Of a DNA stretch of 64,000 nucleotides, positions 41,131 through 52,400 are shown piece by piece. The notes below the pieces were generated by a model. The model did no database searches, was not told where the DNA came from, and was given only the letters and a program-made list of their open reading frames with translations. The stretch's first letter is position 1, and each line of letters starts with the position of its first letter. The translations under genes and the position numbers were made by a program. This stretch comes from Thraustochytrium sp. TN22 (lineage: Eukaryota; Sar; Bigyra; Thraustochytrida; Thraustochytriidae): contig JABLUY010000006.1 of NCBI GenBank assembly GCA_013306675.1, positions 295,434-359,433 of the forward strand, in the 5' to 3' direction.

Positions 41131-42019
41131 GCTCTCGCGCGCACGCTTGACCGTGCCGCCGCTTCACTGCGAGCCAGCTTCTGCGAGTTTGCGCGCGCGG
41201 CTCGACCTGGCGAGTTCTGCGAGACGAGGTCCGTTACGCGTGGGGACGCCCGGGCCGCGTCCGACGCCCGCCCGGCCAGCTTGAGGCTGCTGCGAGTCGG
41301 AGTCCAAAACAGTTGACCGAGCGATGGCGACTCTGCGCCCGCGCTCAACTGGAATCAACCCACGCAGCCCTTGTCTGACTAGAGCTGGACGCAAGCCGCG
41401 GCGCGCAGCATACGGCGACCTCGTCAGGGACGGCGTTGTGCAGGAAGTGATAAATGGGAGGCGTTGTCCGGACGCGAACGGAGAGCTTCCCCAAGAAGCC
41501 CGACTCAAAAGCCCGACAGACGCACCATGGAGACTTGTGACGCAACAGGCACTGCTTGGCGCTTTATAGTGAGTAAGGTTACCGTAGGTACGTGCTCGAG
41601 ACTCCTGTGGAGCGACGCGAAAAAGGAGACCTGGGCGTCCGAGGGGCGTTGAGGCTGGCTTGAGCCGTCTGGCAAGACCAAGGCGAAGGTACCACCCTGG
41701 TATCAAGCAACTTGAACACTACGAGCCAGAGACCGAATGAACATGGAGATGCGTCACAAGCCATGTACGACCCAAAAAAAAGAGAAAGGCGCGAAGAGCG
41801 CGAGCAGCGAGCTCGATCACAAGGCTTGCCACAAAAGAAAAGAAGGCGATCGACAAGATTCAGCCCGAACTGGTGCGCGATAGTCCATGAAAGGCCGAGA
41901 CTTATCCAGGCACTCACTGCCCATTCGAGGTTGCATGCTGAGTCGTGCGGTGGCGTCGGGGACTTGAAGCGCTGAACGAGACGCATGATCATACAACCGA
42001 ACGTCAACCCAAGATGCAC
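41131..42019. other. Intergenic region between two minus-strand genes
   Basis: 5' region of the RyR-domain gene and 3' region of the NACHT-like gene. Less GC-rich than the genes. Open frames such as 41164-41706 (-) show no domain. No repeat of note. Confidence 0.55.
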
Positions 42020-45000
42020 TCACGGGCTATCGTTAGGGTCTAATAAATGGTAGAGCTCGTTGTGCTTCTCCTGAAGAGCAGCATGGATCGGGAGATGGCC
42101 CGAGCTGGAGGCGAGCGTGCGCGAGGCGCCGCGGTGGATGAGAAGCTTGCAGAGTTCCTTGTCGCCGTCAAAGGCAGCGTTGAAGAGGCACGAGAAGCCC
42201 TTAAAGGTGGCGTTGGGGTCTGCGCCGTGGTCAAGGAGGACGAGCACGCAGTCCAGCTTCTGCGCATAGGCGGCTTGATAGACGGCCGGTCCAGACTTGG
42301 TGGGATCGTGCACATCTACAAGGGCGCCATGTTTGAGAAGTAGCTTGAGGCAGTCAAGCTTGCCCAGCTCGGCGGCCCGCATGAGCGCGGTCTCGCCGTT
42401 CGGCGTGCGATGGTTGACCACAGCGTCCCGCGTCGCGTGTGAGCACGCTTCCAAAAACTCCAGAACGTCGACGAGGAGCGTCCAGAGTGGGTCTTTCACC
42501 GGGCTTTTGTCCCTTAGCAGGTCCCCGTCGCTCGCTGGATCTTTGGTTGGGATCCCAGTACTTTCCTCTACCGGCTCCGGCTCGCTGTCCCTCGCATGAT
42601 CGTTGTTTTTCGCCCCATCGCCAGTTCTCGCCACGAGGTCGATCAAAAGCGGCGCTTGCTTGCCTGCTTGCTGCGTGAGAATACGCGCAATGAGCTGGTC
42701 TGGGGTCATGCCCAAAATCTCCGCCGTGGGTGAATCCTGCATGATGCCAAGCACGTGGAAGAGCAGCCCATGCTCTTTGATGAGCTCGAGGTGGCGCAAG
42801 AAGGTGTAGGTCTGCTTTGCGAAGCGCACCGGGCCGAGCATGCTGGCAAAGCAGCCGAAGATGCGCGACGTCAGGGTGCTCGTCACGTCCAGCGGGATGA
42901 GCATCTTGAGCAGGAGGTACAGAACCGGCTGCCAGCGCGCATCCATGAGCAGCTTTACCTTTCGCACGCGATACTGGCCCTGACCGAGGGAGCTGGACAC
43001 CGCGCTCAGCGTCTCGTTCTCAACGTCCTCGTCGTCGTCGTCATCCTCATCACTAGCACCCTGATCGGCCTCACCTCCTCCTCCTACGTCCTCCTCCTCC
43101 TCCTCCTCCTCCTCCTTCTCGTCCTCGCCATCTGATGCGTTCAGTGACCTCGAATTTCGGTGCGAACTCTCCGAGTTTGCGTGGCAAAGCTCCGCCAGGC
43201 TCTCCTCATCCGAGTCCTCGTACATGATGTCCATATTGTCCTCGTCGGCCACCGCAAGTTGCGCATGGTCGCTGGCGCTCAGGTTGAGCTCAAGGAGAAA
43301 GTGCTCGATTGCGCTTGGCGCGAGGCGTTGAAGCTCGCGCACCATGTAGGCGGCCACGAGGTACTCTTGAACGACGCGAATGGCAAAGCGACCGTGGCGA
43401 TCCGTCCACGCACGTCCGTGGTCTGAGCTGTCGGCGTGCAGGAGCGGAAGGCTCGCGTTGCGAACGAGCGCCATGACAGCGTTGGCAATGCGCAGGCCCT
43501 GGGCAAAGCTGTCGGCAGGGGCGCCCGCCCGGCGCGAGAACTGCGTGACCGCGTCCGAGCACCAAAGGCCCAGTGCCCGGCGATTCTGGCGTCGCAGGTG
43601 CAGCGACAGCGCCAAACACTCGAGAAAGCTCTGGCCGTCTTCGCTCTGGCAGAGCTGAGAGCTTTCGCTGAGACGACGCGACGGCTGAATGGCAGCCGGC
43701 GAACGCATCAGATGGCGCACGGCGTACGAGAGGATACGCGGCACGCCCCAGTCCACGTCCTCGTCCTGATCTTCCTCGGAAACGGTGGGAGGAATTCTGG
43801 GAGAATCCTTTTTGTCGCGGCCAATCAGGAGCGACCGCGTTGATGACCTTTGCAGCAGGCGTCTGCGCGCCTGCCAGTGGTTGGTGAGCGCGACCACGAG
43901 CATCTTCACGAGAACCGGCGTGCCGCCGACGATCTCTTTGAAGACGTCCTTGTTCATCTCGGTCACGAGGTAGTCTTTGAGCTCCTGCGCGGGCAATTGG
44001 CTATCCTCTGTGCGAATGTTCACCTGGTCCACGTGCGAGTGCGCGAGTTGCTTGACCTGCTCAAGCGAGAGATGCTTGACGTGGACAAAGGTCATGTGCT
44101 GGACGCCGAGCTTGATCTCCCGCTCTCGGCGCGCCGTGAGGATGGCAATCACGTCATCATGCGCCTCAATCCACGCGAGCAGGTCGGCGCGCGTCTCGGG
44201 CCGCATGTCATCCATGCCATCCACAAAGAGCATGACCTTGCCATTTTCCAGCGCCTGTAGCAGCAGGTCAAACATCGGCGAGCCTTCGCCGTAGAGGTGC
44301 GCCCAGAAGAGCTCCATGACGCCAAGCAGAAGGTCAAAGTGCTCGGGGACGCTGCGACCGACCTGGCCCAGCCTCGGAAGTTTATCCGGACCTGGCAGCT
44401 GCATCGGGGACTGAAGACTGCGCGTGGGGCTCGTGCGCAGCTCTTGTTGGTGCCAGCGGAGCACGTCGCGCTGCTGAAAGACGCTCGCGCGGCCCGGGAG
44501 GCGGTCGCGCGAGGCATTGGAAGGTCCGCGCGGCGCACGGCGCCCCCGGACCGAGGCCGGCGGTGCAATAGGCGGCACGCGTCCATTTGTCGCGCTCGCA
44601 GCCGCGGCCGCCGCGGCCGCTTGCGGAGTTGGGGTCGTGTCCGGGTGCTCGGCGAAGAAATGCGCAGCCCGCACCATGGTGCTCAGCGGCCGCGTGTTGC
44701 TCGCAAAGTGCGTGCCGCCAAAGGTAAAAACCGGCTGGTGACCTGCAGCCTTGGAATTTCGGCGCGACGTCTGTTGCAGCGTGAGGCTGCTGTCACCACG
44801 CAGCAAAAAGTCCACGTAGCCCTCGTCGCTTCCGTTCGACCTGCTCGCGCTGCCGCCCGAGCCGCGCGGCACCTCGACGCGCCGCCGCAGAAACTTGCAC
44901 ACGTCGATGGCATCCACGACCACCGGCATGTAGTATTCCTGCTCTGAGAGCGCCAAGGTAATGAGCTTCTTCAGGACGACCGTCTTGCCGGACGAACTCG

Positions 45001-48000
45001 GACCGCAGATGGACACTCGGCGGGCCTGCACCAGGTCGACGCCCAGCATAGCCTGCGCCGCTTCGAAGAACCGCGTGCTGCGCTCGTTGATGGAGACGTT
45101 GGTGCACGCGGACCCGAGCTGCAGCGGTGGCGGCCGTGCCTTGCGCGCCAGCGATCGCTGGCCGAAGCTGCTGCAACTCGGCTCGCCGTCAAGCGAGGTC
45201 CTCGCGGCGTCCTCGTCACCGATCTCCGCGCTGTCCGCCGCGTCCGAAGGGGCCTTGCCGTGGCTTGTCAGGGCGGCCCGCTTCTTCGCCTGGACCGCAA
45301 TGCTGATGGCGGGCTCTACGTCGAGGTCCAGCGTATCGTCGATGCTAAACACCTCGCCGGAGATCGGGTCTAAGTGATGGCTGCACTTGACGGCGATGCG
45401 GTTCCGATACGAGCGCAGATGCACCTCGTCACGAAAACGCGTCGTCACGACAAGGCCGGGCGTGATGGGCAGGTTTTGCGGAAGAAAGGAGGCCCTGCGC
45501 TCCATCTGCTCGCTGCGCAAGCCCATGAGCGAGCCTGCATGCAAGAGAAGCGCGGTCAGCGCGAGCTGTCGGTGTGCGGTGGTGGTGTCAGGAAAGGTGA
45601 TGGCACGCGCTGCGTAATAGGCCATGCCGGCGTGATACTGGCGGATGTCGCACGCGTCGCGAGCGTACTTGGCACAGTAGTCACGCAGCAGCTTGCAGGA
45701 CTGCCAGGCGAACTGCATGCGCGCGATCTTCTCCTTGGTAATGCGACTGTCGGTCTCGTGCCTTGACGCACGCACGATGGGCTCCAGCACGGCGCGGTCC
45801 AGGTCGCCGGGGACTGGGTCGCGCAGCGATTTGGCGCCTGCCGTGAGCGCGTCCATGAGCAAAACTGCCGTGTGAAACTCCTCCGGCAGGTCGAGGGCCA
45901 GGTATTCAAAGAGGATGCACGAAGTCAGCTTGCACAAGTCGCGCAGCACGTGATGGCGGCCGCTGTGCGCAAAGTCGATTACCCACGGGATGCTCTGCGC
46001 GTCGATGACCACGTTGGCCGCGTTGAGGTCGCCGTGGCACACGCCTTCGTAATATTCGACCAAGGTGGCGTCTTCGGAGTCGCCGCCGAGCCAGGTCGCG
46101 AACTCAAGCAGAAAGTCAAAGAGCGCGCCGGCTGAGTCCGAGGGCCGCGAGTCGACGCGCGGTGCCTCGCGGAAGTTCACCAGAGACCACAGTCCGGCGT
46201 GCGAGACGACCAGATGCGGGTCCCACACATTTTCTGCGATGAAGGTGGACTTGTCCGCGTTGAGCACGTGCTTGCGGAGGACGCCCTCCAGGTTGTACAG
46301 GTCGCGACGCACGTCGCCCAGCTTGCGCTCCTGTTCCATGATGGAGCTCTGCACCGTGCAACGCTCGAAAATCTCGCCAAAGCACTCAAGCAGGACATTC
46401 TGCACCGAGTGCATGGCGCAGGCGTTGCGGTAGACGAGCGATGCGCGCATCGGGTTCGCATCGGCCGATTGCATTTTTGATAAGAACGTGGTGGCGTTTT
46501 CTTGGCGCTGTAGGCGGTCCAGAGAGATCGGCTTCATGAAGCGTTGGTCATTGCGAAAGTCGATCTGCTTTTGCTCGTACAGGTAGAGGTCCTTGAGCGT
46601 GATGAGCTGGCCGTTCGCGCTCTGACCCGCGACGCCGCGGAAGAAGGACTGCTCGCCTCCGGCCAGTGAAATCATGATGCCGCCGCGCCCGTGTTCAACG
46701 CTCATGAAGCGGCCGAGGACGTGCGGCGCGTGGTCTCCCAGGTACGCCAGCATCATGCGGTGCCGCTCCTCCTCCTGGCGAATCGCCTCGAGGCTGTCAA
46801 GCTTAATGACCGTGGCATCGTGCACGCGACCCTCAATGTCCACGCTAATGGCCTGCAGTACAATGGACCCGGAGAAGCCGCCGGCGAGCTTGCGAAGCCG
46901 GATCGAGCAGCTGTTTGGGCACAGCCCACGGATTACGCACAGATCACGCTCGGACAGCGCCGCCGTCTCGTTCTGATTGTCCCAGGTGATCATGACATCC
47001 TCCAGCACCTCCGCGAGACAGATCACTTCATCCATCGTCACGAAGACCTTGCTGGGGTTGATCCCGCTCCGCGAAATGGCCTCGTCGATCTGCATCGACG
47101 TGAATCGGCATTTGTACGCAAGCAGCTTGCGCAGGACGTCGATACGCACGCTCTCGTGAACGTCCAGGTCCTGCGCCTGCATCTCCTTGAGGAGGAACGG
47201 CAAGAACGAGAAGGCCTCCCTGTTCTCGTTTCCTTGGGTGGCATCCGCGTCGGCTTGCAGATTGCGCGTCGACGCATGTGACATCCGGCCCAGGTGGTGG
47301 CGAAACGCGCTGCGCGCAGCGCTGACGTTCGATGCAGTGCTGCTTTTGCGGCGCGGACTCTCCTCGCCGTGCTCGCTGGAGAGCGGCGCCTCCATCCAGT
47401 CCCAGCAGAGTCGGACGCGCGTCGGGCAGCGCTCCATCTGTGTGCGGTACACCGCGAGCGTGGGCGAGTCGCGTACGTGGTTGACCGACGACCGGATGCT
47501 CTCCACGCGCGTTTCGAGGTCCAGCCCCACAAGGCGCGCCGAGAAATAGTATGTGTAGATGGCCTCTGCGAAGGGCTCGAATCGAGAGTTGCTCACGCGC
47601 CGCTCAGGTTTCGGCGGGCCGGGCCGCCGCGCATCGCCCGTCACCATGAGCTCCACCCATTCCTGCACATCGTCCGGGTCCTCAATGCTTGAGGACGTCG
47701 TGCTATCCGTCTCAGGCGCATCAAAAGCAGCATTCGATGCCGTCGCCTCCTCGCTTTGCAGCGCCGTGTCAAAGCTCTCGAGGCTTGTTTGCCTCGACAC
47801 GCCCGCGTGCGTGCTCTGCGACGGGCGGCGGAGCGAGCCGGTCCCAGATTCGCGCCCGATGTTGTGCTTCTCCTCGGCGTCCGGCTCGTCGTCGCCCTCC
47901 GGGATTTGGCGCACCCCAAGTCGGAGATCTCCCGTGCTCTGGCACATGGCTTCGCTTCGCTGCAAATGATGCTGCTGCTGCACGACTTCGCGGCGCGGAC

Positions 48001-48916
48001 CGAAGCGAAAGAGATTCCTGGCCGATGCCGAGGCGGAGACGGGCCGCTGCGCCTCGAAGCGCCGGAGATCTCGCGAGATGGGCTGCACATTGACGAGGTC
48101 CACCATCCCAGTCTCGGACTCTTCGTCTACGAAGGAGACCGCCTCGGCTTCTCCTTTGGCCGCAGCCTTCTCCTCTTGCTCGTGTTTCTCGTGATCGTTC
48201 TTGGCCGCGATCTCGTTGTCGTCTCCCTCCTCGTTTTCCTCCCCCCTCTCCTCATCAATAAAAGGTATCGCGCTCCGGGGCGCAGGGCGCTCGCTTCGTG
48301 CCAGGGCGCGCTCACGGTAGCGCAAACCAGTCACAAGCCACTTTTGCAGGCTTTCCTCGACAAAGCGACGCGCGCCCTCCCAGTTATGCACCGCGACGGG
48401 AAGGAGGAAGGAAATGCCGCCGTGTTCGCTCCATGCTTCGAGCGAGCCATCCGGCAAGACGATGTGCGTTGGGACGAGGACGCGCGATGGGTCGGTGACG
48501 CCATGGATCGTCACAAAGCACACACGGCTCACCAGCTCGCAGTTGTCCGGGCGCAGCTGTTCTTGCGGCTCATGCGACTCGTGCGGCTCGTGCGAGTCCG
48601 CGTCGGGGCCCCGTGCAGCATCACTGACGCTGTCGCCGCGCCCAATAAGGCCTTTCCGGAGCAGCTCCGCAAGCTCGGACCGCCGTGTCGAAGACCGCAC
48701 CTGGCGCAGCAGCTCACGCTCGCCGTACAGACGCGTCGCGGGCTGCGGCGACGCTCCTTGCGGCGCCTCGGCCTGCGGCTCGTCGCTCCCTGGCTCGCTC
48801 TCCGCGGCCCGCGGACTCTCGTTCACCCTGGCATCTAGCTGCCGCACCTGGCTGATGCGCTCGCGGACTGCGCTGATGGACTTCATCTCGCCGTGGGGGG
48901 GCCGTGCGCCGTCCAT
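42020..48916 (-). CDS. APH-like kinase / NACHT-like NTPase / ankyrin protein
   Basis: A 2,298-residue single-exon protein built like an NLR/STAND sensor. Residues 1-640 hold disordered segments and an unassigned globular part (SRVCFVTIHGVTDPSRVLVP). Residues about 670-1000 look like an aminoglycoside-phosphotransferase-type kinase fold: glycine-rich LAGGFSGSIVLQA (about 675), a candidate lysine in ATVIKLDS, the catalytic loop VCHGDLNAANVVID (about 957) and metal Asp in WVIDFAHSG (about 975). The NTPase has P-loop ICGPSSSGKTVVLKKL (about 1302), Walker B VMLFVDGMDDM (about 1559) and sensor-like ILTARRERE, typical of NACHT. Helical and acidic regions follow, then about four ankyrin repeats at 2167-2285 (NGETALMRAAELGKLDCLKL). 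Such proteins oligomerise after ligand sensing; the ligand and output here are unknown. The start is the first ATG (48916); 48886 is an alternative. Confidence 0.88.
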   Translation of the reverse strand: MDGARPPHGEMKSISAVRERISQVRQLDARVNESPRAAESEPGSDEPQAEAPQGASPQPATRLYGERELLRQVRSSTRRSELAELLRKGLIGRGDSVSDAARGPDADSHEPHESHEPQEQLRPDNCELVSRVCFVTIHGVTDPSRVLVPTHIVLPDGSLEAWSEHGGISFLLPVAVHNWEGARRFVEESLQKWLVTGLRYRERALARSERPAPRSAIPFIDEERGEENEEGDDNEIAAKNDHEKHEQEEKAAAKGEAEAVSFVDEESETGMVDLVNVQPISRDLRRFEAQRPVSASASARNLFRFGPRREVVQQQHHLQRSEAMCQSTGDLRLGVRQIPEGDDEPDAEEKHNIGRESGTGSLRRPSQSTHAGVSRQTSLESFDTALQSEEATASNAAFDAPETDSTTSSSIEDPDDVQEWVELMVTGDARRPGPPKPERRVSNSRFEPFAEAIYTYYFSARLVGLDLETRVESIRSSVNHVRDSPTLAVYRTQMERCPTRVRLCWDWMEAPLSSEHGEESPRRKSSTASNVSAARSAFRHHLGRMSHASTRNLQADADATQGNENREAFSFLPFLLKEMQAQDLDVHESVRIDVLRKLLAYKCRFTSMQIDEAISRSGINPSKVFVTMDEVICLAEVLEDVMITWDNQNETAALSERDLCVIRGLCPNSCSIRLRKLAGGFSGSIVLQAISVDIEGRVHDATVIKLDSLEAIRQEEERHRMMLAYLGDHAPHVLGRFMSVEHGRGGIMISLAGGEQSFFRGVAGQSANGQLITLKDLYLYEQKQIDFRNDQRFMKPISLDRLQRQENATTFLSKMQSADANPMRASLVYRNACAMHSVQNVLLECFGEIFERCTVQSSIMEQERKLGDVRRDLYNLEGVLRKHVLNADKSTFIAENVWDPHLVVSHAGLWSLVNFREAPRVDSRPSDSAGALFDFLLEFATWLGGDSEDATLVEYYEGVCHGDLNAANVVIDAQSIPWVIDFAHSGRHHVLRDLCKLTSCILFEYLALDLPEEFHTAVLLMDALTAGAKSLRDPVPGDLDRAVLEPIVRASRHETDSRITKEKIARMQFAWQSCKLLRDYCAKYARDACDIRQYHAGMAYYAARAITFPDTTTAHRQLALTALLLHAGSLMGLRSEQMERRASFLPQNLPITPGLVVTTRFRDEVHLRSYRNRIAVKCSHHLDPISGEVFSIDDTLDLDVEPAISIAVQAKKRAALTSHGKAPSDAADSAEIGDEDAARTSLDGEPSCSSFGQRSLARKARPPPLQLGSACTNVSINERSTRFFEAAQAMLGVDLVQARRVSICGPSSSGKTVVLKKLITLALSEQEYYMPVVVDAIDVCKFLRRRVEVPRGSGGSASRSNGSDEGYVDFLLRGDSSLTLQQTSRRNSKAAGHQPVFTFGGTHFASNTRPLSTMVRAAHFFAEHPDTTPTPQAAAAAAAASATNGRVPPIAPPASVRGRRAPRGPSNASRDRLPGRASVFQQRDVLRWHQQELRTSPTRSLQSPMQLPGPDKLPRLGQVGRSVPEHFDLLLGVMELFWAHLYGEGSPMFDLLLQALENGKVMLFVDGMDDMRPETRADLLAWIEAHDDVIAILTARREREIKLGVQHMTFVHVKHLSLEQVKQLAHSHVDQVNIRTEDSQLPAQELKDYLVTEMNKDVFKEIVGGTPVLVKMLVVALTNHWQARRRLLQRSSTRSLLIGRDKKDSPRIPPTVSEEDQDEDVDWGVPRILSYAVRHLMRSPAAIQPSRRLSESSQLCQSEDGQSFLECLALSLHLRRQNRRALGLWCSDAVTQFSRRAGAPADSFAQGLRIANAVMALVRNASLPLLHADSSDHGRAWTDRHGRFAIRVVQEYLVAAYMVRELQRLAPSAIEHFLLELNLSASDHAQLAVADEDNMDIMYEDSDEESLAELCHANSESSHRNSRSLNASDGEDEKEEEEEEEEDVGGGGEADQGASDEDDDDDEDVENETLSAVSSSLGQGQYRVRKVKLLMDARWQPVLYLLLKMLIPLDVTSTLTSRIFGCFASMLGPVRFAKQTYTFLRHLELIKEHGLLFHVLGIMQDSPTAEILGMTPDQLIARILTQQAGKQAPLLIDLVARTGDGAKNNDHARDSEPEPVEESTGIPTKDPASDGDLLRDKSPVKDPLWTLLVDVLEFLEACSHATRDAVVNHRTPNGETALMRAAELGKLDCLKLLLKHGALVDVHDPTKSGPAVYQAAYAQKLDCVLVLLDHGADPNATFKGFSCLFNAAFDGDKELCKLLIHRGASRTLASSSGHLPIHAALQEKHNELYHLLDPNDSP

Positions 48917-49470
48917 GCCGCCACCCTGCGCCACGCCGGCGCGGGAGCTCCGTCCAGCGCCAGCCTCTGTTTGCCACGCGCCCGCGTCGTCGGCCTCCTT
49001 CTCCAGCAGTCGGCCAGACTCCCTCCGAGTCCTTCCTTCAGTTCGTTACCTTCGGAGCACGCGGCGCCAGGTTTCCTCGCGCGCGGCCGCGGATCACAAC
49101 CACCGCTGACCTGCTGGCAACCCCAGGCTGCGCTGTTCATCTTCCCCTCGGCACCACGTGAGCGGAGAGTCCAACTCGCGACTTCGCGACTTCATTCTTC
49201 CACTTGTGCTTGGCGTCGCGCAGAGAAAGAAAATGCGAGCCGCGCGCCGCCTGTGTGCGCCGCAACGGATCCGAGTCCGAGTCCGAGTCTAGCCTGCGGG
49301 CTGACGCCAGCTGACGTCAGCGAGCCCAGCGCGCGAACCAGAATCACCGTCGATCGGCCGCTGCGACCTCTGCGACAGCAAAGCGCATCGAGGCTGCCGC
49401 CGGCCGACGCCGGCGCCTCGGCGGGCCGCGCTCCGCCGCGCCGCGCGCCGCGCGCCGCGCACGCAGCGCC
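48917..49470. other. Divergent intergenic region
   Basis: Shared upstream region of the NACHT-like gene (-) and the PDZ gene (+). It contains GAGTCCGAGTCCGAGTC at about 49270-49288, TGACGCCAGCTGACGTCAG (two TGACG elements) at 49302-49320, and a very GC-rich CGCGCCGCGC run just before the PDZ start. No gene seen. Confidence 0.5.
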
Positions 49471-52400
49471 ATGCGGGCGCGAACGGCGCTGCTGGCGGCG
49501 GCGCTGGGCCTGCTGGTGCTCGCGGCCACGCTGGAGCTGCGCGGCGCCGCGGCGGCCGCGGGCTTCGGCGACGGCGACGGCGGCGGCGACGGCGGCGAGG
49601 ACGGCGTGACGGTGGACGGCAGGTGCACGCGGAGCGTGCTGTTCAGGGAGGGCCTGGGCGTCGGCCTCGGGATGCGCCTCAAGGCGATGGCGGACGGCCG
49701 CGTCGTGGTGCAGAACGTCAAGCCGCGCAAACCGGCCGCCAAACTCGGTGTCAGGAGCAACGAGGAGATCGCGCTCATCGGCGGCGAGCCTGTGGCTGGC
49801 CTGCGCATGGATGACGTCACCAATCTGCTGCGTCGCGTCCGCGCGGCGCACAACGGCCACGTGGAGATCGCCCTTTTCGTGCCATGCCCCGAGCCCGCGC
49901 CGGAGGAGCCAATACGCGAGGACGATGACAAGGGCAAGGTCAACGACGAGGCGGAGGGGGGAGACGAGGAGGAGGTGATTGCGCCGCCCGAGCCTGAAGC
50001 AGCCGAGGAGGCGAAGGCGGAGGAGGAGGAGGAGGAGGAGGAGGTGCTGGTGTCCGAGAGTGTAGACGAAGAGCCGGAGGGCGCAAGTGAAATTCCGCCG
50101 GAAGACGTTGACCCGGAGGCTCGCACTGTGCAGGTCGCCGAGCTGGGGCCCTTTCCACTCGATCTAGATGCCCTTCCGCTCCTCGTCACGTCCCCGGGTG
50201 ACCAGCAGTTCGTGGTCTGGGTGCGCAAGTGCGAGACCATGTCGCTCGGCCTCAAGGTCGGCAAGCGCGAGGATGGCGGTCTCTCGGTCAAGGCCATCAA
50301 CGTCGCTGCATGGCACGACACTGAGCTTCAGGTGGGCGACGCGCTGGCTTCCATTAACAACCGCGCGGTGCCCAGCGGCAAGGCGCTGCAAGCCGCCCTT
50401 CAGGCCAGCCCAACCGACGTGACGACGGTCTTCGCGCGGACGCTCGACTCGCCCGACGCGTCCGTGCCGCCGGCTGCCTTTGTCTATTACGCGGATCTGC
50501 AGAGATCCAGCACCGTTCTGCTCAAGGGTGGGCGGCCCGTCTTCGAGGAGTGGCGAGGGGCTCTCCGCGTCGTCGATGCCTCGGCCTTTCCTGCTTTTGC
50601 GAACGTTCGAGCTGGCGACCTTTTGCTGCAGACTGCGACCACGAGGTTCCCCTCCTTTGACGCCTTGCAGGACCAGTTCGCTGGTCCTGACCCGGTGCGC
50701 TGTCTGTTCCTTCATGGCGACCCTGGCTCGCTCGTGCAGTCGATCGTCCTCGGCTGCCCGCCTTCGGACAGGGACGAGTCCACGGAAGCGGGCGACGCCC
50801 AGGAGCTTGAACATAAGAGCGACGCGGGCGGGCATGAACGCGAATTGAGTGGTCAAACGGGAAACATCGAGCCGGCGGTGGCCTCTGCTGACGTGGAGGA
50901 GGCAGCAGACCGCGAGGCGCCGGGCGCTGAACATGGCGACGATATTTCTGAGAAGGACGACAGCGAGGAGGTGGGCGAGGCGGAGGTCGACCCCTCCGCA
51001 GAGGGCGCCGAGGAAGCTGGTCAAAACGAAGATCTGGTGGACGAGACTGCGCAAGCCGACGACCAGCGAGACGACGACGACGACCAGCGAGAGGATCCTG
51101 AAAGTAACCAGGACGGGAGCCAGGACGTTGAGCGCCAGGACAAGGGTTCGGAGGAGGTGAATGAGGTCACCGAGGATGACCACGTCGAGGGAGGAGAGGA
51201 CCTACTGCATGGTGAGGTATCCACCAAGATGGAAGAAGCGATTGCCGCTGCGATGCCGCCAGAGGAAGGAGCTGTGGTGGAGGATGACGAAGACGAGGAC
51301 GATGACGACGAGGACGACGACGACGACGACGAGGGTGAAGTGGAAGAGAACGAAGGCAAGGAGGACGACGAGGAGGACGACGAGGAGGACGACGAGGAGG
51401 AGGAGGAGGACGACGGCGAGGAGGAGGAGGAGGTGGTGGTGGTGGTGGTGGTGGATGAAGAGGAGGAGGGCAAAAATGGCGAGGAGGATGTGTTTGAAGA
51501 AAATGACAAGCTAGAGGAGGAGGAGAAGCTCGAGACGGAGGCCGAGGCTGAGGAGGCAAATGAGCTTGGGAACGAGGGCGCCCCCGGGAACGAAGACGAG
51601 CCTGAAAACGAAGATGAGATGGACCCAGCGGAAATGGCCAGCTCCGGGTTCGATCGAGAGCACGGCGAAGGAGAGGAAGCGGAGATCGACGAGGGTGCGG
51701 AGGCACCTGCCGAAGCGATCGAGGTGGCACCTGTTGAGGCGGTCGAGGAGGCGTCTGACGAGGCGGACGAAGATGCGCCTGCCGAGGCGACCGAGGCGGC
51801 AGGGAGCATAGCAGAAGAGCCCTTGACGAATGAGCCAAGTGAAGTGCTAACTCCTGCCGAGGAGGACCCCGTCAGTGAAGAGGCTTCGGACGAGTGGGAC
51901 CTGGGCGGTCTCACAGCCCCAGATGGTGCCAAGGTGGCGGAGGCAAGCTTCGAGGTACGGTCGTTCAAGACGTGCCGCACAGAGCCGCTGGGCCTGCGCA
52001 TGGGCAAGAGCAAGGCGACGGAGGGCTTCTACGTTAAGGAGGTGCTGAATGAGGCGTGGCTGGGCACGGGCGTCCGCGTCGGGGACCATGTGGGCCTGGT
52101 GAACGGCGAGGCGGTGCCGGACGCGGAGACTCTGCGGCAGGCCCTGGAGAGGGACACGGAGGCGACCACGATCGAGTTCCGGCGCGCGCTGCTGCATCAG
52201 CGCGCGGACGATCGCGCTCTGGACTTCGTGGTTGAGGTGGAGGCGCGGCCGATGCGTGTGCTGCAGGCGTTCTCGTGGGCAGCAGCCGATTCGCTGCGTG
52301 TAGAGTCTCTGGATGAGGAGGCACGCGCTCTGGGGCTAATGGAGGGCGACGTCATCCGAGCGGTGGACGGCGCCAAGGTCCCGCATCTAGCCAAGTTCAT

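Noticed and set aside
41164-41706. 180-codon minus-strand frame upstream of the RyR-domain gene
   Set aside because: No domain, overlaps alternative frames, and lies in AT-richer non-coding-looking sequence.
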